DNA of 64,000 bases from Myxocyprinus asiaticus (GCF_019703515.2 NC_059388.1:4739979-4803978); one strand, 5' to 3'. Shown: positions 22,505-33,874, counted from the stretch's first letter. Notes: a model not told the origin generated them from the letters alone. Numbers and translations: made by a program.

Positions 22505-24108
22505 TAGTGGCAAGAAAATGTATGTGAACCCTTTGGAATTAACTGGTTTTCAGCATTAACTGGTCATAAAATGTGATCTCATCTTCATCAAAGTCACAAG
22601 TATAGACAAAGTGCTTAAGCTAACAACACACAAACAATTATAATATTTCATGTCTTTATTGAACACATACCATTAAACATTCACAGTGTTGTGGAAAAAG
22701 TAAGTGAACTCTAGGATTTAATAACTGTCCGATCCTTCTTTTGGCAGCTATAAACTCAACCAAGAGTTTCTGGTAGCTGCGGATTAGACCTGCACAACAT
22801 TCAGAAGGAATTTTGAACCATTTTTCCTTACAGAACTGCTTCAGTTCAGCCATAATTTCAGGATGTCTAGTGTGAACGGCTCTCTTGAGGTCATTGCACA
22901 GCATATCTACTGGGTTAAGGTCTGGGCTCTGACTGGGCCACTCCAAAAGGTGGATTTTCTTTTTTTGAAGCCATTCTGTAGTGGATTTACTTCGATGTTT
23001 AGGGTCCTGATGCATCACTCAACTTCTACTGAGCTTCAGCTGGTGCACAGCAACCCTGATATTATCCTGTAGGATATCTTGATTAACTTGGGAATTCATT
23101 TTTCCCTCGATGATGGCAAGCGGTCCAGGCTCCGAAGCAGCAAAGCAGCCCCAAATCATGATGTTCCCTCCACCGTACTTCACCGTTGGGATGATGTTTT
23201 CATGTTGGTATGCAGTGCCCTTTTTACACCATATGTAGTGCTGCGTGTTCTTCCCAAACAATTAAACTATAGTTTAATCTGTCCACAAAACATTTTCCCA
23301 GTAGCATTGTGGAGTGTCAAGGTGGTCTTTGGCAAACTTCAGGCATGCAGCAATGTTTCTGTTGGAAAGCATGGACACCATGACTTTTTAATTTTTTTCC
23401 GTATAGTAGACTCATGAACAAAGATGTTAACCAGTTCCAATGACTTCTTCAAGTATTAAGCTTTCACTCTAGGATTCTTTTTTACCTAATTGAGCATTTT
23501 GCGGTCTGCCCTTTTAGTCATCTTGGCTGGACGGCCACTTCTAGGGAGAGTAGCCACAGTACTAAATGGTCTCCATTTATAGACAATTTGTCTAACTGTT
23601 GACAGATGAATATCTAAGCTCTTCAAGATAACTTTGTAACCCTTTCCAGCTTTATGCAAAGCAACAATTCTTGATCATAGGTGTTCTGAGATCTCCTTTT
23701 TGCAAGGCATGGTCCATATCAGCAGATGCTTCTTGTGAATAGTAAACTCAAAATGTTTGAGTTCTTTTTATAAGTCAAAGTAGCTCTAACCCACACCTCC
23801 AATCTCGTTTTTATTAACTGGATGCCAAGTTTGCCAACTCCTGACTCTAATTAGCGTATTTTGTCGTCTTTAGCCTAGGGATTCACTTACTTTTTCCACA
23901 GCACTGTTAATGTTTAACGGGATGTGTTCAATAAAGACATGAAAGATTATAATTGTTTGTGTGTTGTTAGCTTAAGCATATTATGCTTTGTCTATACTTG
24001 TGACTTTAATGAAGATGAGATAAAATTTTATGAGCAATTAATGCAGAAAACCAGCTAATAATTAGTACTTTTTACAAATTTCCATTTAATTACTTTTTCT
24101 TGCCACTG
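22505..24108 (-). mobile_element. Tc1-like transposon, near full length
   Basis: 1604 bp flanked by TA, with inverted ends TAGTGGCAAGAAAATGTA and (inverted) CAGTGGCAAGAAAAAGTA. The terminal inverted repeats extend about 200 bp ('tagacaaagtgcttaagcta' on the left, its counterpart near 23970-23995 on the right). Size, ends and target site are typical of teleost Tc1 elements. The transposase on the minus strand is broken. Confidence 0.9.
22656..23712 (-). pseudogene. Tc1-like transposase, broken
   Basis: Cut-and-paste transposase of the element at 22505-24108. The N-terminus is at about 23709 and is followed by a helix-turn-helix region with several stops (23440-23700). Positions 23019-23261 encode the middle of the catalytic domain ('YGGGNIMIWGCFAA', the segment before the second Asp). 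Positions 22656-23018 encode the C-terminal part, with 'DPKHRSK' and '[12 protein letters not shown]', where the third catalytic acidic residue is expected. These parts are in different frames, so no functional enzyme can be made. Confidence 0.85.
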
Positions 24109-25189
24109 TACTATTGCAGTGGGGAAAAATACTCCACCGAAATCGCAAAATTTGATCCATTAAAACACAGCCCGGTGCATCAAAAGAAATGAAAACCGTT
24201 TGTAAAACTGGTATGGTAATTAAATCCTTATGAAGAAGAAAATTAACTGTTGTTCTACTATTGCTAAGTTTGTCATGCACTGTAAGATTACTGTCAAGCA
24301 GTATACCCCATCAGACATTTTTGCATCAAGTAAAATGTGTTTACCTTTCCCTGTAGCACTACTGATAGCGTGTTTGGCTCGCAATCTCCCCAACATGGGT
24401 TCCGGTCCCATGTAAACCAGAAAGTAATTGCGTTCATGTAAAAAATGGTGAGTGCGATTAAGATGTAATTTTTTGCTCTAAAATTATATTTTTATTCCAC
24501 TGATGGTTAGGTGTAGGGTTGGGGTTTGGTTAAGGTGTAGGTTTAATAAAGTATACAACTGTCTTTTGGCACCACCTTGTGGACATTTCACTTCCACAAC
24601 ACATTCAACTCCAGCCACTGGGGGCAGTGGTTTAAATTTCAGTAAACACAGACCGATTTCAACAGCAGAACATTCAACCTCTTAATGCAGAATGCACATT
24701 AAAATCAACCTGGACTCTTTGGTGTATAAAGTTGTTTCATTGACAAGTCAGGCCTAATACACACATTACATTATTGAAAACTGAGATGTCCTGTGTTTGC
24801 CAAAAAGGAAGGAATTCTGTGAAGAAATTTCCCCTGCTGTGTGAAATGAGGCTGAAGAGTGGCAGTTCTGTTGACCAATCAATCTCATCAGTCAAAAGGG
24901 GATTCTTATATGTCTGAGAGAGCTTTGCTAAAGCCGTAAACAAAGGGACAAACATGCTTTCATGCCTCTGGAGTAACAACCAGGTTAATTTACAATTTAA
25001 TTACATTCTGTTACTGATTATTCAATACAAGAGAAAAGGCCTCTCTTTAATGTGTAATACCCACTCTGACTCTTGTTCTTTTACGAAACAGTATAATCCG
25101 GTGCTATTGTTGCAAACTCTAGTGTGTATAATTACACTGAGTTGATAATAAATACATGGTATTATAAAGGATTACTGCTATTATAGTAG
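24109..25189. other. Intergenic, no gene seen
   Basis: No exon, RNA gene or transposon terminus is recognisable. A segment near 24500-24545 ('ggtgtagggttggggtttgg') resembles a repeat common in cyprinid DNA. Confidence 0.4.
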
Positions 25190-25354
25190 TAGCCCGTGAC
25201 AGGGAGGAGGGCGTGATGCTGCACACCTGGCCCCTAATCAAGCTAATCAAGCCCTCGAGAGGGATAAAGGCGACCAGAGGTGGCAGTTCCAGAGAGAGAC
25301 AGTTACGGGCAGCTGCCCGACACCTGTGTGTGTTTGTCTTTTTGCTTAAATTTA

Positions 25355-26962
25355 CAGTGCATCCGGAAAGTATTCACTTTTTCCACATTTTGTTATTTTA
25401 CAGCCTTATTCCAAAATGGATTAAATTCATTATTTTCCTCAAAATTCTACAAACAATACCCCATAATGACAACGTGAAAGAAGTTTGTTTGAAATTTTGC
25501 AAATTTATTAAAAATAAAAAACAAAAAACAAATCACATGTACATAAGTATTCACAGCCTTTGCTCAATACTTTGTTGAAGCACCTTTGGCACCAATTACA
25601 GCCTCAAGTCTTTTTGAGTAAGATGCTACAAGCTTGGCACACCTATTTTTGGGCAGTTTCTCCCATTCTTCTTTGCAGGACCTCTCAAGCTCCATCAGGT
25701 TGGATGGGGAGCGTCAGTGCACAGCAATTTTCAGATCTCTCCAGAGATGTTCAATCGGGTTCAAGTCTGGGCTCTGGCTGGGCCACTCAAGGACATTCAC
25801 AGAGTTGTCCCGGAGCCACTCCTTTGTTATATTAGCTGTGTGCTTATGGTGGTTGTCCTGTTGGAAGATGAACCTTCACCCCAGTCTGAGGTCCAGAGCG
25901 CTCTGGAGCAGGTTTTCATCAAGGATGTCTTCTGTACATTGCTGCATTCATCTTTCCCTCGATCCTGACTAGTCTCCCAGTTCCTTCCGCTGAAAAACAT
26001 CCCCACAGCATGATGCTGCCACCACCATGCTTCACTGTAGGGATGGTATTGGCCAGGTGATGAGCGGTGCCTGGTTTCCTCCAGACATGACGCTTGCCAT
26101 TCAGGCCAAAGAGTTCAATCTTTGTTTCTCATGGTCTGAGAGTCCTTCAGGTGCCTTTTGGCAAACTCCAGGTGGGCTGTCATGTGCCTTTTCCTGAGGA
26201 GTGGCTTCCGTCTGGCCACTCTACCATACAGGCCTGATTGGTGGAGTGCTGCAGAGATGGTTGTTCTTCTGGAAGGTTCTCCTCTCTCCACAGAGAAATG
26301 CTGGAGCTCTGTCAGAGTGACCACTGGGTTCTTGGTCACCTCCCTGACTAAGGCCCTTCTCCCCTGATTGCTCAGTTTGGCCAGGCGGCCAGCTCTAGGA
26401 AGAGTCCTGGTGGTTCCAAACTTCTTCCATTTAAGGATGATGGAGGCCACTGTGCTGATTGGGACCTTCAATGCTGCAGAATTTGTTCTGTACCCTTCCC
26501 CAGATCTGTGCCTCGATACAATCCTGTCTCGGAGGTCTACAGAAAATTCCTTGGACTTCATGGCTTGGTTTGTGCTCTGACATGCACTGTTAACTGTGGG
26601 ACCTCATATAGACAGGTGTGTGCCTTTCCAAATCATGTCCAATCAACTGAATTTACCACAGGTGGACTCCAATCAAGTTGTAGAAACATTTCAAGGATGA
26701 TCAGTGGAAACAGGATGCACCTGAGCTCAATTTTGAGTGTCATGGTAAAGGCTGTGAATACTTATGTACATGTGATTTTTTTCATTTTTTATTTTTAATA
26801 CATTTGCAAAGATTTCAAACAAACTTCTTTCACGTTGTCATTATGGGGTATTGTTTGTAGAATTTTGAGGAAAATAATTTATTTAATCCATTTTGGAATA
26901 AGGCTGTAACATAACAAAATGTGGAAAAAGTGAAGCGCTGTGAATACTTTCCGGATGCACTG
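25355..26962 (-). mobile_element. Tc1-like transposon inside an LTR
   Basis: 1608 bp with perfect inverted ends CAGTGCATCCGGAAAGTATT, flanked by TA on both sides. The inverted repeats extend at least 150 bp (the 'taccccataatgacaacgtg' block and its inverse near 26840). It sits in the 5' LTR of the small element 25195-27808. The ends resemble the Tc1 family that includes the fish element Passport/PPTN, as I remember it. Confidence 0.92.
25560..26561 (-). pseudogene. Tc1-like transposase, broken in the catalytic domain
   Basis: Transposase of the element at 25355-26962. The N-terminal half is intact at 26115-26561 (149 codons, starting MKSKEFSVDLRDRIV). It holds the paired-like helix-turn-helix DNA-binding regions with an 'RAGRLAKLSNQGRRALVREV' stretch and the segment leading to the first catalytic Asp. 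A frameshift near 26110 follows. The remaining catalytic part (positions about 25980-26100 include '[16 protein letters not shown]') and the C-terminus carry further shifts. It is unlikely to be active but well enough preserved to class with confidence. Confidence 0.88.
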
Positions 26963-27031
26963 TATTATTAAAATATTATTTATATTGGTAAGCAAGTTCT
27001 CGCCTCCTCCTTTCCATTGAACTACGTTACA

Positions 27032-27702
27032 TTGGTGCTGAAACCCAGGAAGGAGGAGGGATGCAACATAGTAGAGTCCACGCCACTACCATCCACCCCA
27101 ACGGAGCAGCCGCGGCCATCCGCCGGGGGACGGAGGAGCCCGGCCGCCTGAGAGCGGAGGAACGGCCGCCAACCGCGAGGGGAGGAGGGGCTCCTAGCCA
27201 ACTGCCTGGAGCAGTCAGGGCCGCTGCCAGGGGTGGAGGAGACCCCTATAAGCCGCTAAAACGCGGCGGGGAGGGGCTCCTGGCTGACCGCCAGGAGCGG
27301 AAGAACCGCTACCAGGGGTGGAGGAGATCCCTTCCATCCACCGAAAACGCGGAGGGGTGTTCCATCTGCCAGGGGCCGGAGGACTGCCTCTGATCCACCC
27401 GGGGAGGTGAAGCTGTCGTCCACTAGAGGGTGGAGGAGTAGCCAAGGACCAGGCTACGGCGTATCGGAGAACTGGCGAGTAATTTATTTATTTTTTTCAC
27501 TCTCTCTCCTCTTTCTCTCCCGCTGTCACTCCGTGTTGGCCTTTCCCTATTGTTTTTGTTGTTGTTGTTGTTGTTGTTGTTGTTTCCCTCCCCTTGTCAC
27601 CCTCCCAGGTCCGAAGAGGTGGGGATGACCTGCCGGCAGGGAAAGGAGGGGGGATGTACGTCATGCCAGGGGCTCCCCGGCCTGAAGGAACGGAGGGATG
27701 AG
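27032..27702 (+). mobile_element. Internal region of TRIM-like miniature LTR element
   Basis: 671 bp between the two LTRs. It begins with a primer-binding-like 'ttggtgctgaaaccc' and ends with a purine-rich stretch. An open frame at 27061-27393 (110 codons) is Gly/Arg/Pro-rich because of GGAGGGG-type purine repeats and shows no gag or pol motif. A TTG triplet run is at about 27551-27584. The lack of pol and the short length fit a terminal-repeat retrotransposon in miniature (TRIM) or similar derivative. Confidence 0.7.
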
Positions 27703-27808
27703 TGTGGCAGGGAGGAGGGCAGGGTCTTTTTACATAAGTTTATTATTAAAATATTATTTATATTGTTAAGCCGCTTCTCGCCTCCTCCTTTCCACTGAAC
27801 TGCGTTAC
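27703..27808 (+). mobile_element. 3' LTR of TRIM-like element, internally deleted
   Basis: 106 bp from TGTGGCAGGGAGG to TGCGTTACA. Compared with the other LTR it lacks about 120 bp of the interior but keeps both ends and the 'ttattaaaatatta' segment. It is followed by the TAGCC target duplication. Confidence 0.78.
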
Positions 27809-27813
27809 ATAGC

Positions 27814-28423
27814 CTTTATTTACCAGTTTAAACTCTTTACTCTTAAAAAAAAAAAAGAAAAGCTCTAAGCACCTTAAACTATGTTCCAGTTTCAATACAA
27901 AAACAAATGTCAGTAATTCACTTATAATGGAAGACTGTAGGGCAAGAAAGGTTAAAAAGATTAAATATAAAACTTACATTTTTGAATTAAAAGAATTAAT
28001 AAAAGTGCTTTAACAAAAATACGTTTTTTTTTTTTTGCTGTAGATCATTTGTTTAGTAGTGGGACTACTCTTCTAGGCAGATTAATTTCTGGTTATGCAT
28101 TACAGACATAAGTAAGTTTATTTGTACAGCGCTTATAACAATAAACATAATTTCAAAGCAGCTTTACAGAAAACTATGCTGTAATTTCTGAAATGTCTTA
28201 AAGTCCTCGTTGAGCAGTTTCATTGAAAAACGCCATTGAAAATCAGGCCCCCGGTGAACAATTGAAAGGCGACTGAAAGTAACCCAAAAACTCCAAAAGA
28301 TGTTAGTTAGTGGAGAGAAGGAAAAAAAAACTTGGGGGAAACCAGGCTCAGCTGGGGGAGCCAGTTTCCCTCTGGATATACAGCATGAATATATGGCCAA
28401 TTTTAGTTAACTATGTGTTATAC
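27814..28423. repeat. Interspersed repeat fragment
   Basis: Positions 28108-28390 carry a teleost repeat with landmarks 'aagtttatttgtacagcgct', 'caaagcagctttacagaaa' and 'gggaaaccaggctcagctgg'. No coding capacity. The rest shows nothing recognisable. Confidence 0.5.
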
Positions 28424-29075
28424 TGTCATGGTCCTGTCACTCTGTCAGTCTGGGTTTTGGTCTGACAGGACCGTGGCATCATTGTCCAATGTCTGTCTTG
28501 TGTTTCGTTGTCTGTCTTTGTGTGAGCGCGTGGCTTCAGTTTATTCCCTGCCGTGTGCTCTTCGGTCCGTCTTGTTTCATGTCGGGAGCACGGTGTCTGG
28601 ATCCTGACTTCCTGTCTGGTCTGGTTTCGGTCTGTTTCAGGATCCGGACACTCGTGCTCCATGTCTGTCTGTTATTGACGTGGGTGCATCACTCTTATTT
28701 CATCTTGGCCGCATGCACTCTCATCAATAGTTTTTCTGTCTCTCGCGAACACGGGTGCACCCTGCATCGTGCTCACGTCCGGGTCACGAGCTGTCTTCAT
28801 GTTGTGCTGAGGTTCAGTCACTTTGGTCTATGGTGTCGGGTGTGTGTGTGGCCTAACTCTCGCACAGGTGTCCTGTCTTGTTTTTGTCACCTGTTGCGTG
28901 CATCGCATGGCGTTTTTAGCCCTGGATTACCTTTTTCCCCTACGGGGTAGTTTATATTTTATGTCTTCCACCTTGTGGGAGTTTTGGTTTGTTTTTGCCC
29001 TTTTGTGTTGTTAATAAATCCTTTGTTTTTTAAGCTCTGCGCTTGGGTCCTGAGCCTCATTCTCTGATCCTGACA
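28424..29075 (+). mobile_element. Solo LTR
   Basis: 652 bp beginning TGTCATGGTCC and ending CCTGACA, with 'gttaataaatcc' (polyadenylation signal) near 29010. The 6 bp TTATAC occur directly on both sides (28418-28423 and 29076-29081), which fits a target-site duplication. No internal region is present, so recombination between two LTRs is the simplest history. The superfamily (gypsy or endogenous retrovirus) cannot be decided from the LTR alone. Confidence 0.7.
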
Positions 29076-29933
29076 TTATACTGTTACATGTCATGTATTA
29101 AATGAGTATACTGAGGAGATATTTGATGGGAATGTTTAAAACTACAGGGTTTTGATTGGATTTTAAGATTATTGATTAATGATTAAGTGTCTTTGAAGTT
29201 TTGCACAATGTAAATGGCAATTTTCAGATACTGAAGATACTGTACATCATGTCACTTTCTAGTATCATTCATGTATATTACAAAAGTTACGGCATTTATC
29301 ATCTTTACATAGTCATGTCAGGAGGTGAGAAAACAGATATTACTTTGCAGAGACAATGCAAATATCCGGTTCTATCACACTAGTCTCATTTTAACATGTG
29401 TAATGTGGTTTGAAGTTGTCCTGCTGAAAATGCCGGGACATCACTGGAAAAGACGGTGCTAGATGGCAGTATATGCTGCTCCAAAATTTGTACATATCTG
29501 TCTGCATTAAATCAAATCACTTTTATTGTCACACAACCATATACACAAGTGCAATAGTGTGTGAAATTCTTGGGTGCAGTTCCGAGCAACATAGTGACAG
29601 TGATGAGACATATACCAATTTACAATAAACATCAGATTTACACAACACAATTTAAAATCTAATATACATATAATTACACATAACACAATATACAAATAAT
29701 AACATACAGTGTACATTATACAATACACACAATATAGAATACAAATTATACAATAAAAATAGTATATATAGTATAAATAAAATGTACAGTAGGTTGTATT
29801 GTACTGTATAGACATTCAGTCGGTTGATAGTAAGTTGCCAGTGTGTTGTTAAGAGAGAATATAATTTATGACAGTCCGGTGTGAGATATAAGAGTAATAA
29901 AGTGCAGTGCTGATGTATTTTGATCGTGAGAGA

Positions 29934-31308
29934 TCAAGAGTTCAAAAGTCTGATTGCTTGGGGGAAGAAGCTGTCATGTAGTCGGCTGGTGCGGGTCCTG
30001 ATGCTGCAAAACCGCCTGCCTGATGGTAGCAGTGAGAGCAGCACATGGCTCGGGTGGCTGGAGTCTATGATGATCCTCCGAGCTTTTTTCACACACCGCC
30101 TGGTATATATGTCATGGAGGGAGGGAAGCTCACCTCCGATGCTGTGTCTGGCAGTTCGCACCACCCTTTGCAGGGCTTTGCGGTTGTGGGCGGTGTTATT
30201 GCCGTACCAGGCGGAGATGTAGCCAGTCAGGATGCTCACTACAGTGCAGGTGTAGAACCATGTGAGGATGTGGCGGTTCATTCCAAACTTCCTCAGCCAT
30301 CTCAGGAAGAAGAGGCGCTGATGAGCCTTCTTCACGACGGCCTCAGTGTGGACGGACAATGTGAGTTCCTCAGTGATGTGGACACCCAGGAACTTGAAGC
30401 TGCTGACTCTCTCCACTGGTGCTCCATTGATGGTGATGGGGCTGTGTTCTCTATCTCTTCTCCTGAAGTCCACCACAAGCTCCTTTGTCTTACTGACGTT
30501 GAGGATGAGGTTATGCTCCTGACACCAGTGTGTCAGAGTGTGCACCTCCTCTCTGTAGGCTGTTTCATCATTGTCAGTGATCAGACCTACCACTGTCGTA
30601 TCATCAGCAAACTTAATGATGGCACTGGAGCTGTGTGTTGCCACACAGTCATGTGTGTACAGAGAATACAGGAGTGGGCTGAGAACACAGCCCTGCGGGG
30701 CTCCAGTGTTGAGGGTCAGTGATGAGGAAATGTTGCTGCCCATTCTAACCACCTGGCGTCTGCTTGACAGGAAGTCCAGGATCCAGCCAAGAGCCCGGAG
30801 TTTCTCATCAAGCTTGGAGGGCACTATGGTTTTGAATGCTGAGCTGTAGTCTACAAACAGCATTCTCACATAAGTGTTCTTTTTTTCCAGGTGGGAGAAA
30901 ATACAGTGTGTATTGTAGATGCAATGGTGTGTATTGGTGTGTATACAGTGTGTATTGTAGATGCAATGGCATCATCAGTGGAGGGTTGTTGCGGTAAGCA
31001 AACTGCAATGGGTCCAGTGATGGAGGCAGCGCAGAGCAGATGTAATCTCTGATTAGTCTCTCAAAGCATTTGCTGATGATGGGGGTCAGAGCAACAGGAC
31101 GCCAGTCATTTAAACAAGTGATTTTGGATTGCTTTGGAACAGGCACAATGGTGGATGTTTTAAAGCATGTGGGGACTACAGACAAAGATAGGGAAAGGTT
31201 GAAAATGTCCGTAAAAACACCAGCCAGTTGGTTCGCACACACTCTGATGATGCGGCCCGGAATGCCGTCTGGACCCGTGGCTTTGCGGATATCCACCCGT
31301 CGGAAGGA
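29934..31308 (-). pseudogene. LINE reverse transcriptase (ORF2 C-terminal part), frame-broken
   Basis: Continues the endonuclease frame after the TGA at 31309. Positions 30970-31296 carry the RT start ('[13 protein letters not shown]', '[11 protein letters not shown]', '[17 protein letters not shown]', 'QFAYR'). A local duplication at about 30893-30968 breaks the frame. Positions 29934-30869 (311 codons) resume with '[10 protein letters not shown]', '[17 protein letters not shown]', the catalytic 'FADDTTVVG', and the C-terminal '[14 protein letters not shown]' and 'PQAIRLLNS' segments. All RT motifs are recognisable and the two breaks are the only obvious lesions. Confidence 0.88.
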
Positions 31309-32634
31309 TCAGGTTACATCTGCTGCAGAGACGGAGAGTGAACTAACCTCTGTAGCTTCGGCCGCGAGAGCTCTCTCTGTGAGGGCGGTGTTATTTACCT
31401 CGAAACGAGCATAAAAAGTATTTAGCTCATCCGGGAGAGAGGCAGCGGTGTTCACGGCGGAGTCTGTATTCCCTTTAAAGTCCGTGATGATGTTAATTCC
31501 CTGCCACATGCTTCTAGAGTTGGTGGTGTTAAACTGTCCTTCAATCTTGTTCCTGTACTGACGTTTTGCTGTTCTGAAAGTTTTAAACAAGCCAGTTATG
31601 CCCTCCGCGGAATTAAAAGCGGAGGTCCGCGCATCAAGTGCCACGCGAACATCGCTATTAATCCAAGGTTTCTGGTTCCGATAGATCCGTATTGTTTTGC
31701 TCGGAACAACGTCCTCTACGCACTTTTTGATGAAACACGTTACGCTATCAGCGTAAACCTCGATGTCATCATCAGAGGCAGACCGGAACATCTCCCAGTC
31801 CGCGTGATCAAAACAGTCTTGTAGCATAGAGTCTGACTGGTCCAACCAGCACTGGATCGTTCTGAGGGTGGGTGCTTCCCGTTTCAGTTTCTGCCTGTAA
31901 GCGGGCAGAAGCAGAATGGAAGAGTGGTCCGATTTGCCAAATGGTGGGCGGGGGAGGGATTTGTAGCCATCCCAGAAGGGAGAGTAGCAATGGTCCAAAA
32001 CCCGGTCCCTTTGTGTGTTAAAACTAATGTGTTGGTGGTATTTTGGTGCGACTGATTTGAGATTGGCTTTGTTAAAGTCCCCGGTCACAATGAACGCGGC
32101 CTCAGGGTGTACGGTTTCCTGCCTGCTTATAATCCCGTACAGTTCCTTAAGTGCCCGGTCCGTGTCGGTTTGTGGCGGGATGTACACAGCTGTGATAATG
32201 ACCACTGTGAATTCCCTCGGTAGCCAGAATGGTCGACACAGAAGCATGAGAAATTCCAGATCAGGAGAGCAGAAAGACTTGATAGAATGTACGTTCCTCT
32301 GATCACACCATGATTTGTTGATCATAAAACATACACCACCACCTCTGCTTTTACCTGAGAGGTTTTTCGCTCTGTCCGCTCGGTGCACGGAGAACCCCGC
32401 GGGTTCAATGGCTGAGTCTGGAATCTCCGCAGACATCCAAATTTCTGTAAGGCAGATAATGCAGCAGTCCCTCATCACTTGTTGGAAAGAGATCCACACT
32501 CTCAGCTCGTAGAGCTTGTTGTCCAGTGACTGAACATTTGCCAGTAGAATACTGTGTAGTGGGGGTCGATTTGCGCGACGTCTTACTCTGATGAGAACGC
32601 CGGCTCTGTTCCCCTTTTCCTTATGCGTTTCCAC
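31309..32634 (-). pseudogene. LINE endonuclease domain (ORF2 N-terminal part)
   Basis: 441 codons of the L2 ORF2 protein: an APE-type endonuclease that nicks target DNA to prime reverse transcription. Visible landmarks in order are 'LLANVQSLDNK' (Asn of the first motif), 'CLTEIWM' (catalytic Glu), 'TAVYIPPQTD', 'FIVTGDFNKA' (Asp/Asn motif) and 'GKSDHSSILL' (Ser-Asp-His). A single in-frame TGA at 31309-31311 then separates it from the reverse-transcriptase part, which continues in the same frame as [14 protein letters not shown]. Domain order and length are otherwise normal, so the copy was intact until fairly recently. Confidence 0.88.
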
Positions 32635-32939
32635 GGCCAGGCAGCCCAGACAAAGGGCTCCGCTGGTGTGTTTGTAAACAGCAGGTTGGCATTGAGGAAT
32701 TTGAAGTCCGGTTTACGGTGTGTAATTGCAGAACCAATGTCCAAAAGTGTTTGTCTGTCGTAGACAATAAGGCAGACAACATCCAAGACAAAAAACATAA
32801 GAATTGTAAACAAAACAAAACAAACAAAACACTACAATGTTGTGTCGGAGCTCGCATCGCAGCAGCCATACTTGGCGCCATCTTGAGTACTTGCATTAAT
32901 GGTGCCTCACAGATGTGCGAGTTACCCATGCCCTGGGCA

Positions 32940-33560
32940 CTGACACACCCCTGGCCAATACCGACACAGGCTTTTGGACCTGACGCTAATAACAGCTTGA
33001 ATGGTCCTTTTCCTCTTTGGCCCGGAGAACACGATGGCTGTGTTTTTCAAAAACTATTTGAAATGTGGACTCATTGGACCAAAAAATATGGTTCCACTGT
33101 TCTACTTTCCATCTAAGATGAAACCGAGCCCAAAAGTCGGCAGCGTTTCTGGACAGTGTTGATGTAGGGCTTCTGTTTTGCATAGTAAAGTCTTAACTTG
33201 CATCTGTGGATGCAGCGGCGAGTGGTGTTGACTAACAAAGGTTTACTTAAGTAATCCCAAGCCCATGTTCATGATATCTATTACAGATGAATGATGTTTT
33301 TTAAGTCAGTGATGTCTGAGGGATCAGAGATCACGTGCATTCAGAAGTGGTTTTTGTCTTACCCTTAACGCACCGAGATTTGACCAGATTCCTTGAATCT
33401 TTTAACTATATTGTGCACTGTAGAGGGTGAAATGCCCAAAAGCCTTCCAGTTTGTCTTTGGGGAACACTGTTCTAAAAGTGCTGGACTATTTGCTGAAGC
33501 ATCTGTTGGCAAATTGACAAGTCTCAATGATCCTTGCTCTTGAAGGACTAGGCCGTTTTT
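32940..33560 (-). pseudogene. Tc1-like transposase N-terminal and middle part, degraded
   Basis: Minus-strand remnants of the transposase of the split element. Around 33370-33540 are helix-turn-helix segments. Positions 32986-33183 read 'HLRWKVEQWNHIFWSNESTFQIVF', the catalytic-domain start where 'WSDES' is usual and the catalytic Asp is here changed to Asn. 'EKHSHRVLRAKEEKDH' follows. Stops and shifts are frequent, and the LINE insertion cuts off the rest. Confidence 0.7.
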
Positions 33561-33874
33561 GGAGGCTCCTTATATACTGTTTCACATTGCCTTGTTATTT
33601 TAACTCATCAAATTGTTATTAGTCTTAAACTTTAACTGTCTCAACTGTCTCAACTTTTTTGGAGCGTGTTGCAGTCATCCGATTCGAAATTACTGTACAT
33701 TTAAAAAAAAAAAAAAAAAAATGAAATTGTTGTGTATGTATGTTAAAACATCATATAATGTTAAGTTTTAGTGTTTTCCATATAGCAAAGAGTGAATATA
33801 ATTTAGAAATAACTACATTTTGTTTTTATTAGCATTTTTTATACTGTCCCAACTTTTTTGGAATTGGGGTTGTA

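Larger units (their letters stand above)
25195..27031 (+). mobile_element. 5' LTR of TRIM-like element, split by a Tc1 insertion
   Basis: Without the nested transposon at 25355-26962 the LTR is about 228 bp. Its start ('gtgacagggaggagggc') and end ('ctcgcctcctcctttcca' ... 'cgttaca') match the LTR at 27703-27808. The flanking 5 bp TAGCC (25190-25194) are repeated at 27809-27813. A primer-binding-like 'ttggtgctgaaaccc' follows at 27032. Confidence 0.8.
29503..32899 (-). mobile_element. L2-clade LINE, almost full length
   Basis: On the minus strand: a 5' leader containing 'caagatggcgccaagtatgg' near 32880, an endonuclease/reverse-transcriptase frame, and a 3' tail ending 'gacaataaaagtgatttg' near 29520. 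The 7 bp 'tgcatta' flank both ends, a target duplication within the Tc1-like host element. The L2 assignment rests on the FADDT reverse-transcriptase box and the C-terminal '[19 protein letters not shown]' segment. Confidence 0.85.
29395..33872 (-). mobile_element. Tc1-like transposon, split by an L2 LINE and left-truncated
   Basis: The right end reads 'ccaacttttttggaattggg' before TA at 33873-33874, a terminus known from a common teleost Tc1 family. Transposase-derived sequence runs leftwards on the minus strand from about 33540. The parts at 29395-29509 ('ctgctgaaaatgccgggaca', 'gctgctccaaaatttgta') and 32893-33700 are contiguous once the LINE at 29503-32899 is removed. The left terminus and C-terminal coding part are missing beyond 29395. 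Confidence 0.75.

Noticed and set aside
27061..27393. Arg/Gly-rich 110-codon frame as a host gene
   Set aside because: Product of purine-rich repeats in the interior of a miniature LTR element; no recognised motif.
30045..30722. 225-codon plus-strand frame
   Set aside because: It is the antisense shadow of the LINE reverse transcriptase, which shows clear RT motifs on the minus strand.
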